Assembly: GCA_964444515.1 (NCBI GenBank)
Contig: CAYUGY010000017.1
Span: 1 to 14,020 of the forward strand
Length of the DNA stretch: 14,020 nt
Reading direction: 5' to 3'
From: JAIXRY01 sp964444515
GTDB lineage: Bacteria; Patescibacteriota; Minisyncoccia; Phycocordibacterales; UBA9973
The position numbers were made by a program, and so were the translations under genes. This document shows positions 1 through 8,180 of the stretch, in pieces (position 1 is the first letter of the stretch; every line of letters begins with the position of its first letter). The notes under the pieces are model-generated. The model saw nothing but the letters and a program-made list of their open reading frames with translations, did no database searches and was not told the origin of the DNA.

Positions 1-302
1 ATATGCGTTCGATTGGTCCCTACTCTCTCATTACTCAGCAACCACTCGGCGGTAAAGCGCAAGGTGGAGGACAACGTTTCGGAGAAATGGAAGTCTGGGC
101 TTTGGAAGGTTACGGTGTATCACACGTCCTTCGCGAAATGATTACAGTGAAGTCTGATGATATTTTGGGTCGTTCAGCAACATATGATGCAATTATCAAA
201 GGTGAACCATTGCCACAACCAAATGCTCCGGCATCGTTTAGTGTGATGTTGAACTACCTACGAGGTCTTGCACTTCATATCAATCTTAAAAAGAAAAAAT
301 AA
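1..302 (+). CDS. rpoB: RNA polymerase beta subunit, C-terminal end (partial)
   Basis: This is the last ~99 codons of the beta subunit of RNA polymerase; the gene begins upstream of the window, so the ATG at position 3 is internal. The visible protein carries the highly conserved beta C-terminus: SLITQQPLGGKAQ, then GGQRFGEMEVWALE, then the MITVKSDDILGR segment. In known structures this part forms the clamp base and packs against the beta' N-terminus. The protein ends in a short lysine run (KKKK). It is followed after 9 bases by rpoC in the same direction, the usual rpoBC order. I see no terminator between them, so co-transcription is expected. Family identity is certain from the motifs; only the missing 5' part limits the description. 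Confidence 0.98.
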   Translation, partial: MRSIGPYSLITQQPLGGKAQGGGQRFGEMEVWALEGYGVSHVLREMITVKSDDILGRSATYDAIIKGEPLPQPNAPASFSVMLNYLRGLALHINLKKKK

Positions 303-311
303 TCTTATTAT

Positions 312-3300
312 ATGAAAACATTAGATACAACAGACTTCAATAGTATTGGTATCACCTTGGCTTCTCCAGAAAATATTTTGGAATGGTCATACGGTGAAGT
401 TACCAAACCAGAAACAATCAACTATCGTACTGGACGTTCAGAACGCGGTGGTTTGTTCGATGAAAAAATCTTTGGTCCTGAAAAGGATTACGAATGTTAC
501 TGTGGAAAATACAAGCGTATTCGTTATGCTGGTATTGTGTGTGAAAAATGTGGCGTTGAAGTAACTCGCGCTATTGTTCGACGTGAACGTATGGGTCACA
601 TCGAACTCGCATCCCCTGTTGCGCACATTTGGTTCTTGAAAGGTGTGCCATCACGTATGGCAACACTCCTTGGTGTGCCAATCAATGAACTTGAAAAGGT
701 GGTGTACTTCGCTGGGTATATCGTTATCAAAGCTGATGCAGGTGAAAAAGAACGAATGATCAAAGAGCTTGAAAACGAATACAAGAACAAAATCAAGCTT
801 TCAAATGACGAAGACACAAAAGACAAATTGAAAGATTTGTTCATGCAATCTAAAAAAGAGATTGTTGAATTGGTTCCTGGAAAAGTATTGAATGAAATGC
901 AATACCACAGTTACTCATTGAAATACGGAACTTGTTTCGAAGCATCAATTGGTGCTGAAGCGATTCACAACTTGTTCAAAACAATCGATTTGGTTGAACT
1001 CCGTGATTCTGTAATCAAATCACTCGAAACAGCAAACTCTGTCGATCGTGAAAAATTGCAAAAGCGTTTGTCATTGATTCGTGGAATGGTTGCAGCAGAA
1101 GTTCGTCCAGAATGGATGTTCCTTACAATGTTGCCAGTGATCCCACCAGCATTGCGACCGATGGTTGCGCTTGAAGGTGGACGTCATGCGACTTCTGATT
1201 TGAACGACCTGTACCGACGTGTGATCAACAGAAACAACCGTTTGAAGAAATTGAAAGAAATCGGTGCGCCAGATGTGATCTTGCGTAACGAAAAACGTAT
1301 TTTGCAAGAAGCAGTAGATGCATTGGTGGACAACTCAATGGGAGCATCAGCAGGTGCTGCAGTAAACCAAAGTCAAAAGCGTGCGCTCAAATCTTTGGCT
1401 GACAACTTGAAATCAAAACAAGGTTTGTTCCGACAAAACTTGCTTGGAAAACGTGTGGACTACTCAGGACGTTCTGTTATCGTTGTTGGTCCAACATTGA
1501 AACTCAATCAATGTGGATTGCCGAAACATATGGCACTTGAATTGTTCCGACCGTTCGTGATTGCAAAAATTCTTGCAGGCGAATTGGCATACAACATTCG
1601 TGGAGCAAACAAATTGATCGAAGATCGTGTTCCTGAAGTATGGGCGATTCTTGATGAAGTGATTGCTGGTAAATATGTTCTATTGAACCGTGCGCCAACA
1701 TTGCACCGACTTGGTATTCAAGCATTCCAACCAAAATTGATTGAAGGAAATGCGATCCAATTGCACCCACTCGTTTGTACTGGTTTCAACGCCGACTTCG
1801 ACGGTGACCAAATGGCGGTATACGTACCACTTTCAAAAGAGTCACAAGATGAAGCTGCGACATTGATGGCTGCTCACAAGAACTTGTTGAAGCCACAAAA
1901 TGGAGACCCAATTGCATCAGCAAAAATGCTTGAAATTATTTTGGGTATTTACTGGATGACAAAAAATGTTGAAGGTGAAAAAGGTGAAGGAAAAGTTTTT
2001 GGAAATCCAAAAGAAGCAATGCTTGCGTATGACCACGGAATGGTTGGCATGCGCGCAAAGATCAAAGTTCGCGGAAATAAAGATGCAAAATATGCACAAT
2101 ACAACGGTGAACTATTTGAAACATCTGTTGGACGATTGTTGTTCAACTCAGTCTTTCCAGAAGATTTCCCATTCGTAAATGATGAAATGAGTACAAAGAA
2201 ATTGCCTGCAGTGCTTGATCGTATTGTGGTGTCATATGGATTTGAACACACACCGATCGTGCTTGATAAAATCAAGGATTTCGGTTTCAAATATGCGATG
2301 AAATCAGGAACAACTTGGGCTATCGACAGTGTCTTTGTTCCAGAAGGAAAGGCAACAGTTATTGCTGCTGGACGTAAAAAACAAGATGAAATCAATGCTC
2401 AATTTGAAGAAGGTCTTTTGTCTGGAGAAGAAAAATACCAAATGGTGATTGAAGTATGGGAACAAGCGAAAAAAGAAGTTGAAAAATTGCTTCCACAAAC
2501 AGTAAGTCCAACTGGTTCATACTACGACATGATTCACTCAGGAGCTCGAGGTACTATGTCTAACTTGACTCAAATGGCAGGTATGAAAGGGTTGATTCAA
2601 AACAACCAAGGACGCACTATTGAATTCCCTGTTATCCCATCATTCATCGAAGGTCTTTCTCCGATTGAATACTTCATTACAACTCACGGTTCTCGTAAGG
2701 GTCTTTCTGACACTGCGTTGAACACTGCGAAAGCCGGATACCTTACACGTCGTCTCGTTGATGTGTCACAAGATATGATGGTGACTGAACATGACTGTGG
2801 AACAAAAGAAGGTAAACGAGTTACAAAAGAAATTATTTCTGGACTCGAAGTACCACTTTCAAAAGGACTTATCGGTCGCGTAACACTCGAAGATGTCAAA
2901 GATGCAACAGGTGCAACATTGTACAAAAAAGGAGCACTCTTGATGCGTGCTGATGCAAATAAGATTGAAGCAGCAGGTGTTGAATCAGTATTGGTTCGCA
3001 CACCGCTCAACTGTAAGACAACATACGGACTCTGTCAGATGTGTTACGGTCTTGATCTTGGGCGAAACCATCTCGTGAACCTCGGAGAAGCTGTCGGTAT
3101 TGTGGCTGCACAAGCGATTGGTGAACCAGGAACACAGTTGACTCTTCGTACGTTCCACGCCGGAGGTTTGGCTGGACTCGATATTACTGCAGGTTTGCCT
3201 CGTGTTGAAGAAATCTTCGAACGTCGTGATCCTCGTCACCCAGCAATTGTTTCAAGAACAGCTGGTGAAGTATTGGAAGTTCGTGGTACTGGTACTGAAA

Positions 3301-3932
3301 AAACAATCGTTGTTCTTTCAGATACAAAACATGATGGTAAGAGTAATCAAATCGATTATGTTGTTTCGTATCCACGTACACCAATCGTAAAAAGTGGTTC
3401 TCGTGTAGCACCAGGTCAAGTGTTGACTGATGGTTCTGCAAGTATCCAAGAAATCTTCAAATACGGTGGTAAGCAAGTTGCCGAAGATTACATCTTGAAC
3501 GAAATCAACAAAGTGTATGAAGTACAAGGAGCATCTATTTCTCGTAAGCACACTGAAATTATCATTCGTTTGATGTTCTCACGTCGTCGTATTACTGATG
3601 CCGGAGATACAGCATTGTCACCAGGAGATATCGTTGAAATGGCAGAATTGTTTGAAGAAAACAATCGTGCAGTCAAAGAAGGTGGCAAAGAAGCTACTGC
3701 TGAAATCATGATTCTCGGTATTACTGAAACTGCATTGAAGACGAAGAGTTGGCTCTCAGCTGCATCTTTCCAAAACACTAACCGTATCTTGATCAACAGT
3801 GCCCTCAAAGGTTCTGATGATGATTTGCGAGGTTTGAAAGAAAATGTGATCGTAGGTCGCTTGATACCTGCAGGAACTGGCTTTGTACAAAAAGACAATG
3901 CATCTGCGAAGGTAGTAGAAGAAAACGAATAG
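312..3932 (+). CDS. rpoC: RNA polymerase beta' subunit
   Basis: Catalytic beta' subunit of RNA polymerase, 1206 residues. The N-terminal zinc-binding domain has C62, C64, C77 and C80. The active-site loop NADFDGDQMA is at residues 493-502, with D495, D497 and D499 expected to hold the catalytic Mg. The second zinc site is C829, C901, C908 and C911. The bridge helix/trigger loop region (GLSDTALNTAKAGYLTRRLVD) is contiguous, so the large trigger-loop insertion of the E. coli enzyme (1407 residues) is absent; the length is close to the Bacillus type. The C-terminal part has the usual VAAQAIGEPGTQLTLRTFH motif. The start follows rpoB by 9 bases without a visible Shine-Dalgarno sequence. It is chosen because the protein begins just before the conserved N-terminal segment. 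dnaG follows after 8 bases. Confidence 0.99.
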   Translation: MKTLDTTDFNSIGITLASPENILEWSYGEVTKPETINYRTGRSERGGLFDEKIFGPEKDYECYCGKYKRIRYAGIVCEKCGVEVTRAIVRRERMGHIELASPVAHIWFLKGVPSRMATLLGVPINELEKVVYFAGYIVIKADAGEKERMIKELENEYKNKIKLSNDEDTKDKLKDLFMQSKKEIVELVPGKVLNEMQYHSYSLKYGTCFEASIGAEAIHNLFKTIDLVELRDSVIKSLETANSVDREKLQKRLSLIRGMVAAEVRPEWMFLTMLPVIPPALRPMVALEGGRHATSDLNDLYRRVINRNNRLKKLKEIGAPDVILRNEKRILQEAVDALVDNSMGASAGAAVNQSQKRALKSLADNLKSKQGLFRQNLLGKRVDYSGRSVIVVGPTLKLNQCGLPKHMALELFRPFVIAKILAGELAYNIRGANKLIEDRVPEVWAILDEVIAGKYVLLNRAPTLHRLGIQAFQPKLIEGNAIQLHPLVCTGFNADFDGDQMAVYVPLSKESQDEAATLMAAHKNLLKPQNGDPIASAKMLEIILGIYWMTKNVEGEKGEGKVFGNPKEAMLAYDHGMVGMRAKIKVRGNKDAKYAQYNGELFETSVGRLLFNSVFPEDFPFVNDEMSTKKLPAVLDRIVVSYGFEHTPIVLDKIKDFGFKYAMKSGTTWAIDSVFVPEGKATVIAAGRKKQDEINAQFEEGLLSGEEKYQMVIEVWEQAKKEVEKLLPQTVSPTGSYYDMIHSGARGTMSNLTQMAGMKGLIQNNQGRTIEFPVIPSFIEGLSPIEYFITTHGSRKGLSDTALNTAKAGYLTRRLVDVSQDMMVTEHDCGTKEGKRVTKEIISGLEVPLSKGLIGRVTLEDVKDATGATLYKKGALLMRADANKIEAAGVESVLVRTPLNCKTTYGLCQMCYGLDLGRNHLVNLGEAVGIVAAQAIGEPGTQLTLRTFHAGGLAGLDITAGLPRVEEIFERRDPRHPAIVSRTAGEVLEVRGTGTEKTIVVLSDTKHDGKSNQIDYVVSYPRTPIVKSGSRVAPGQVLTDGSASIQEIFKYGGKQVAEDYILNEINKVYEVQGASISRKHTEIIIRLMFSRRRITDAGDTALSPGDIVEMAELFEENNRAVKEGGKEATAEIMILGITETALKTKSWLSAASFQNTNRILINSALKGSDDDLRGLKENVIVGRLIPAGTGFVQKDNASAKVVEENE

Positions 3933-3940
3933 CTTCTCTT

Positions 3941-5629
3941 ATGCCAGACGCTGTCCGGCAAATAAAAGAACGACTCTCAATTGTCGACGTTGTCTCAGGC
4001 TATATTAGTGTTGAGAATTCCGGCAATCGATTGAAAGCACGATGTCCTTTTCATAACGAAAAGACACCGTCTTTCTATTTGTCACCAGACCGAAATACGT
4101 ACCATTGTTTTGGTTGCGGAAAGGGTGGAGATATCTTTTCTTTCGTAGAAGAAATGGAAGGTATTGAATTCAAAGACGCACTAAAATTGTTGGCCGAACG
4201 TGCTGGTGTCAAAATCGAATACAAAGAAAAAAGCGCTGATGATTCAAAAAACTTATTTAGTATTTTGGAAGAAGCAGTACAATTCTTTGTTGCTCATCTG
4301 AACACCGAAGTACTCGATTATTTGAAAGAACGTGGTCTGACCGAAGAAACAATCAAAACATTTGCGGTCGGTTATGCACCAGATGACTGGCGCGCATTGA
4401 CCACCTATTTGCGAGGCAAAGGGTATACCGATGCACAATTGGTTCTATCAGGACTTGCAATCAAAACTGAAAAGGGAATCTATGACCGTTTTCGTGGAAG
4501 AATTATGTTTCCGATTGCTGACACACAAGGACGTGTTGTCGCATTTACCGGACGCATTCTTCCGTCATTGATGGTCTCAGGTGTTTCGACAGGAAATACA
4601 CCGGCTAAATATGTGAACTCTCCTGAAACAGCTTTGTTCCATAAATCAGACATTTTGTTTGCGTATGACAAAGCCAAGAATAATATTCGTTTGAAAAAAC
4701 GAGCAGTCGTCGTCGAAGGTCAAATGGATGTGATCTTGTGTCATCAAGCAGGACTAACTGAAACCGTTGGTGTTTCGGGAACTGCATTGACTGACAATCA
4801 TATCAATTTGATCAAACGATTTACTGAAAATATTGTTTTTTGTTTCGATGGTGATACTGCTGGGATGTCTGCTTCAGAAAAAAGTATTATGAAATCACTG
4901 TCACTTGGCTGTGATACAAAAGTAGTTTTTTTGAAAGATGGCAAAGATCCAGCTGATATGGTCATCGCAAACAAAGAAGCATTTGTTTCGTTGATAGACA
5001 CGAGTAAGCCAGTGATTGATGCGTTGATTAATTTTGCAAAAGAGTCGATCAAAGATATTCATGAGCTTCGAAAATATGTTGCAAACAAAATTGTTCCGTA
5101 TGTGCGGACAATTCCCAAAGCAATGGAACGAGCGCACTATACAAATATATTGGCCCGAGCAGTAGATTTGTCCGATGCTGACATTGTACAAGTGATCAAT
5201 GAATATATCGTTCCAAGTGTTCCAACAAATCAAAAAGTTGATGAACACAAAAAACTTTCATCTATCGATCGTGAACGAATGCTTGCAGGATATCTTTTTT
5301 GGAACGATGAATTGGATATAGTCAAAAAAGAAGCGGTTGCAGAATTGATGAAAACATTTCTGGATATCGATGTGGCAGAATTTTGTTCAGCGTTTGAAAC
5401 TGAAAAAGAAGTATTGATTAGTGAAGCGGAATTTAGTACGAACAAAATGATTCTTCCAAATGCACTCAAAGAATCGATTCTGTTTATCGCAGAAGAGCGA
5501 TTGCTTGCAAAAAGTGCATTACTCAAACAAGCGATAAAAAGTAACAGTAGTGATGAGTCTTTATTAGGAGAATATAATCGAGTTATTCAATCTCTTGACC
5601 TTGTAAAAAATAAGCGTCACGAGGTATAG
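3941..5629 (+). CDS. dnaG: DNA primase
   Basis: Bacterial replicative primase, 562 residues, which makes RNA primers at the replication fork. The N-terminal CHC2 zinc ribbon is visible as C35, H38, C56 and C59, in the context CPFHNEKTPSF and YHCFGCGKGGD. The catalytic TOPRIM domain has the glutamate motif VVEGQMD (E259) and the acidic motif CFDGDTAG (D303, D305), which bind metal. The conserved AKYVNSPET and FHKSDILFAYDKAK stretches lie before it. The C-terminal ~150 residues (after about 410) correspond to the helicase-interacting domain and are poorly conserved, as usual. The gene starts 8 bases after rpoC without an evident ribosome binding site and runs into rpoD after 22 bases. dnaG next to rpoD is typical of the macromolecular-synthesis operon; attachment to rpoBC is less usual. 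Confidence 0.98.
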   Translation: MPDAVRQIKERLSIVDVVSGYISVENSGNRLKARCPFHNEKTPSFYLSPDRNTYHCFGCGKGGDIFSFVEEMEGIEFKDALKLLAERAGVKIEYKEKSADDSKNLFSILEEAVQFFVAHLNTEVLDYLKERGLTEETIKTFAVGYAPDDWRALTTYLRGKGYTDAQLVLSGLAIKTEKGIYDRFRGRIMFPIADTQGRVVAFTGRILPSLMVSGVSTGNTPAKYVNSPETALFHKSDILFAYDKAKNNIRLKKRAVVVEGQMDVILCHQAGLTETVGVSGTALTDNHINLIKRFTENIVFCFDGDTAGMSASEKSIMKSLSLGCDTKVVFLKDGKDPADMVIANKEAFVSLIDTSKPVIDALINFAKESIKDIHELRKYVANKIVPYVRTIPKAMERAHYTNILARAVDLSDADIVQVINEYIVPSVPTNQKVDEHKKLSSIDRERMLAGYLFWNDELDIVKKEAVAELMKTFLDIDVAEFCSAFETEKEVLISEAEFSTNKMILPNALKESILFIAEERLLAKSALLKQAIKSNSSDESLLGEYNRVIQSLDLVKNKRHEV

Positions 5630-5647
5630 TAAAAGGACATATATAAT
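5601..5647 (+). promoter_or_regulatory. Possible promoter(s) ahead of rpoD
   Basis: Two weak options overlap the dnaG end and the 22-base gap. One is TTGTAA (5601-5606), 18 bases, TATAGT (5625-5630). The other is a perfect TATAAT (5642-5647) without a recognisable -35, only 4 bases before the ATG. An AGGA at 5634-5637 lies 14 bases from the ATG, too far for a normal ribosome binding site. rpoD may simply be read through from dnaG. Confidence 0.3.
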
Positions 5648-5651
5648 AATT

Positions 5652-6959
5652 ATGAAAAAGAAAACAAAAACACAATCAAATAAGGTTCCATCAAAAAACA
5701 CCAAGCAGGTGACCAAAAAGGTGGCTCCTAAAAAAGTCGTTACAAAGAAAAAAGTTGCACCAAAAGCAACAAAGAAAGTTGTAACAAAAAAGACTGTTGT
5801 GAAAAAAGTTTTACCTACAAAAAAAGTAACTCCTAAAAAAGCACCGTCAAAACCAGCTGTCAAAGCTGTTACAAAGCCAAGCAAAAAAGGTGAAGACCTT
5901 GTTGCAAAAGCAGATGAAATGGTAGCAAAAGGTAAGAAGCGTGGATTCATTACCTACGATGAAATCTTGAAAACATTTCCAACAATCGAGCAAAACGTTT
6001 TGTTCCTCGATGAGTTGTATGAAAAATTGCAAGTTGCAGGAATCGATGTGCTTGAAGGTGGAAACTTGCTTGATATCGATGCCGCGGTCAATGAACTCAA
6101 AGAAGTTGGAAGATACAAAGATTCTGCGTACGATTCTATTCAAATTTACTTGAAAGAAATTGGACAATATCCATTGATTAATTCGAGTGAAGAAAAAGAA
6201 TTGGCGAAACGTATTGAAGCAGGAGACATCGAAGCCAAAACATTGCTTGCTCGTGCAAACCTTCGTTTGGTGGTATCTATTGCCAAAAAATACTCAAACC
6301 GTAGTGCTGATTTGACCTTACTTGATTTGATTCAAGAAGGGAACATTGGTCTCTTCAAAGCAGTTGAAAAATTCGACTGGACAAAAGGCTACAAATTCTC
6401 AACCTATGCGACCTGGTGGATTCGTCAATCAATTACTCGTGCGCTGGCTGATCAATCTCGTACTATTCGTATTCCGGTACACATGGTTGAAACAATTTCA
6501 AAGTACAAACAAGTGCTTCGTCGTTTGACCCAAGATTTGGGACGCGAACCATTGGCAGAAGAAGTGGCAATGGAAATGGATCTCGATGTAGAAAAAATTC
6601 ACGTGATCGAACAAATCAACCAAGAGACTCGTTCACTTGAACAACCGATTGGAGACGATGAAGACAAATCAACATTCGGTGAATTTATCGCTGATGACAA
6701 AATTCTTCGTCCAGACCAAGAATCTTCTCGTCGTATTTTGCAAGATCAAGTTCGTGAAGTCTTGGCAGAACTTTCTCCAAAAGAACAAAAGATTTTGGAA
6801 ATGCGTTATGGACTACTCGACGGTGTGCAACACACACTCGAAGAAGTTGGAAAAGAATTTGCAGTCACTCGTGAACGTATCCGTCAAATTGAAGCAAAGG
6901 TGCATGACAAGTTGCGACATAATGAAAAGATTATGCGCCTCCGCAACTATTTCGATTAA
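5652..6959 (+). CDS. rpoD: Primary RNA polymerase sigma factor (sigma-70) with lysine-rich N-terminal tail
   Basis: Housekeeping sigma factor, 435 residues. Residues 1-80 form a low-complexity basic tail: 30 lysines, no Asp, Glu or Arg, made of VxPKK/TKK-like words resembling histone H1 tails. Residues ~97-137 look like region 1.1. Region 1.2 begins near DSIQIYLKEIGQYPL (161-175). Region 2 spans ~200-270, with LLDLIQEGNIGLFKAVEKFD and the -10-recognising, melting segment YKFSTYATWWIRQSI. Region 3 is ~280-345. Region 4 (~368-425) carries LSPKEQKILEMRYGL and the -35-reading helix VTRERIRQIEAK. The presence of regions 1.1 to 4 and the tight region 2 match support a primary rather than alternative sigma. 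Lys/Ala-rich N-terminal extensions are known in actinobacterial primary sigmas; here the tail is probably disordered and may contact DNA or RNA (inference). Confidence 0.97.
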   Translation: MKKKTKTQSNKVPSKNTKQVTKKVAPKKVVTKKKVAPKATKKVVTKKTVVKKVLPTKKVTPKKAPSKPAVKAVTKPSKKGEDLVAKADEMVAKGKKRGFITYDEILKTFPTIEQNVLFLDELYEKLQVAGIDVLEGGNLLDIDAAVNELKEVGRYKDSAYDSIQIYLKEIGQYPLINSSEEKELAKRIEAGDIEAKTLLARANLRLVVSIAKKYSNRSADLTLLDLIQEGNIGLFKAVEKFDWTKGYKFSTYATWWIRQSITRALADQSRTIRIPVHMVETISKYKQVLRRLTQDLGREPLAEEVAMEMDLDVEKIHVIEQINQETRSLEQPIGDDEDKSTFGEFIADDKILRPDQESSRRILQDQVREVLAELSPKEQKILEMRYGLLDGVQHTLEEVGKEFAVTRERIRQIEAKVHDKLRHNEKIMRLRNYFD

Positions 6960-6970
6960 GTATTGTAATT

Positions 6971-7642
6971 ATGGGATTATTTTCTAGTGAGCCTAAATAC
7001 AATAATGCTAAAGTCTGGGGATCAAAAGCATTTGTAAAATCCAACAAGGATATTTACGCTTTAAGTGTACGTCAATGGTCAAAAATTTGTTCGTCTATTT
7101 TACCTGATCAATTATCAAAAATAGATCAAAATTTAGGTCGTATACTAAATGATCAAGGGATAATTAAATTAGTTAAAAAAAACGAATTAGAATTAGGAGA
7201 TAAAGAAATTTATAAAGTTTTTGAAAAAGCTTTAAATCAATTAATTGTCTATTATGCCTTTCGTACACTTGAAATTGGTTACGATGATTTTACTAAAACG
7301 AATGCAATAACAAAAGATGATTTTATAGATCAGATAGGCGATATATTTGATTTATCAGAAGATAATAAAAAGGAAATAAAGGAATATATAGTCAAATACG
7401 GAAGCACTGTGACTTCGAAGTATTTTAATGCTAAGGAATTAACACCAGAACTTTCTCAAGAATTTTCAGAATTAAAACAAAAAGAAATTAAATGGTTAAT
7501 TCTGAAAATTTATACTTCAACAGGACTTATTAATTTTATTGAATTTCCAACTCCTGAAGAAATGAATAATATAAAAACAGATTTACAAATGGATATAATT
7601 GTTTTTAATAGTTTTTTAAAAAATGCGACTTTAATTTCTTAA
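6971..7642 (+). CDS. Unrecognised protein, first gene of AT-rich two-gene cassette
   Basis: A 223-residue soluble protein that I do not recognise. It is mostly predicted helix from its composition, rich in Lys, Glu, Ile and Asn, with no membrane segment, signal peptide or cysteine-based motif. The first ~18 residues (MGLFSSEPKYNNAKVWGS) are Gly/Ser/Asn-rich and may be flexible. It lacks the GSX10DXD pattern of MNT-type nucleotidyltransferase antitoxins that often accompany HEPN toxins. It begins 11 bases after rpoD and ends 2 bases before the HEPN-like gene, so the two are almost certainly co-translated. Base use is foreign: positions 7141-7200 have 13 G/C of 60, against 26 of 60 at 6781-6840 in rpoD. 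None of its Leu codons is TTG, the favourite in rpoC and rpoD. This suggests horizontal gain. A partner or regulator of the HEPN protein is the simplest guess. Confidence 0.8.
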   Translation: MGLFSSEPKYNNAKVWGSKAFVKSNKDIYALSVRQWSKICSSILPDQLSKIDQNLGRILNDQGIIKLVKKNELELGDKEIYKVFEKALNQLIVYYAFRTLEIGYDDFTKTNAITKDDFIDQIGDIFDLSEDNKKEIKEYIVKYGSTVTSKYFNAKELTPELSQEFSELKQKEIKWLILKIYTSTGLINFIEFPTPEEMNNIKTDLQMDIIVFNSFLKNATLIS

Positions 7643-7644
7643 AC

Positions 7645-8106
7645 ATGGATGAATTATTCAAAAATAAACTTTCATGGTGGCATTTAAAAGCCCAAAGAGA
7701 GAAAAAAGACCCGTGGGTTAGATTTGTTCTCTATTATCTAATTTTTGATGCTTATATCACTAAATATTCTGGTAGTAATACTGATAAAGGAAAACTAAAA
7801 TGGTTTGTAGAGAATAGTAATTCTTTAAGAGACAGTATTTCGGATTCATGGACTACAAAATTATTACCAGAAGTAAATGCTCTAAAATCTTTTTCTCCGA
7901 TACAAGATATGCGTCCTAATCCAACAACCGATACCGTATTAGCCGATGTTGAAAGTTATAAAGAGATTTTTGATTTTATATATCAAATTCGCTGCAATTT
8001 ATTTCACGGTTCAAAAGATTTACAAGACACTCGTGATTCTAACCTTGTATTTCATGGAGGACAATTTCTTAGATTTATGATTGATTGGTGGATAGTTAAA
8101 AATTAA
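7645..8106 (+). CDS. HEPN-domain-like protein (possible RNase), second gene of cassette
   Basis: A 153-residue protein with a likely all-helical HEPN fold. The C-terminal half contains IRCNLFHGSKD, that is R116-X4-H121. This matches the RX4-6H motif that forms the metal-independent RNase site in many HEPN proteins and is followed by the common Gly. The N-terminal helix DPWVRFVLYYLIFDAYITKY (23-42) resembles the aromatic helix with an AFNALY-like end seen in several defence-linked HEPN families. The C-terminus is aromatic (MIDWWIVKN). It is translationally coupled to the unknown gene upstream (2-base gap), shares its low G+C and TTA-rich codon use, and is followed at once by a strong terminator, so the two form a closed cassette. 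HEPN proteins of this type act as toxins, abortive-infection nucleases or RNA-processing factors; which applies here cannot be told. The family call is by eye. Confidence 0.7.
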   Translation: MDELFKNKLSWWHLKAQREKKDPWVRFVLYYLIFDAYITKYSGSNTDKGKLKWFVENSNSLRDSISDSWTTKLLPEVNALKSFSPIQDMRPNPTTDTVLADVESYKEIFDFIYQIRCNLFHGSKDLQDTRDSNLVFHGGQFLRFMIDWWIVKN

Positions 8107-8139
8107 AAAAGAGCGACAACCGAAGGTTGTCGCTCTTTT
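8107..8139. terminator. Bidirectional intrinsic terminator
   Basis: A perfect 15-bp inverted repeat, AAAAGAGCGACAACC paired with GGTTGTCGCTCTTTT, around a 3-base GAA loop. The A-run on the left and T-run on the right let it terminate both the HEPN cassette (+) and the DsbA-like gene (-), which converge here. It starts directly after the HEPN stop codon. Confidence 0.92.
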
Positions 8140-8147
8140 GCTTTTTA

Positions 8148-8178
8148 CTAGCACCTAGTCACTAGAAACTAGAACCTA
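8148..8178. repeat. CTAG heptad tandem repeat
   Basis: CTAG occurs at 8148, 8155, 8162 and 8169, exactly every 7 bases, followed by a partial CTA at 8176. The units are CTAGCAC, CTAGTCA, CTAGAAA and CTAGAAC. The array lies between the terminator and the stop codon of the - strand DsbA-like gene and fills the rest of the convergent intergenic gap. Confidence 0.75.
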
Positions 8179-8180
8179 TT

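Noticed and set aside
1949..2395. 148-codon - strand frame inside rpoC, and similar long antisense frames in rpoC, dnaG and rpoD
   Set aside because: They are shadows of strongly coding sequence in the sense strand and show no recognisable protein features.
6971..7642. MNT-type nucleotidyltransferase antitoxin for the HEPN-like protein
   Set aside because: No GSX10DXD motif is present; the protein cannot be assigned to that family.
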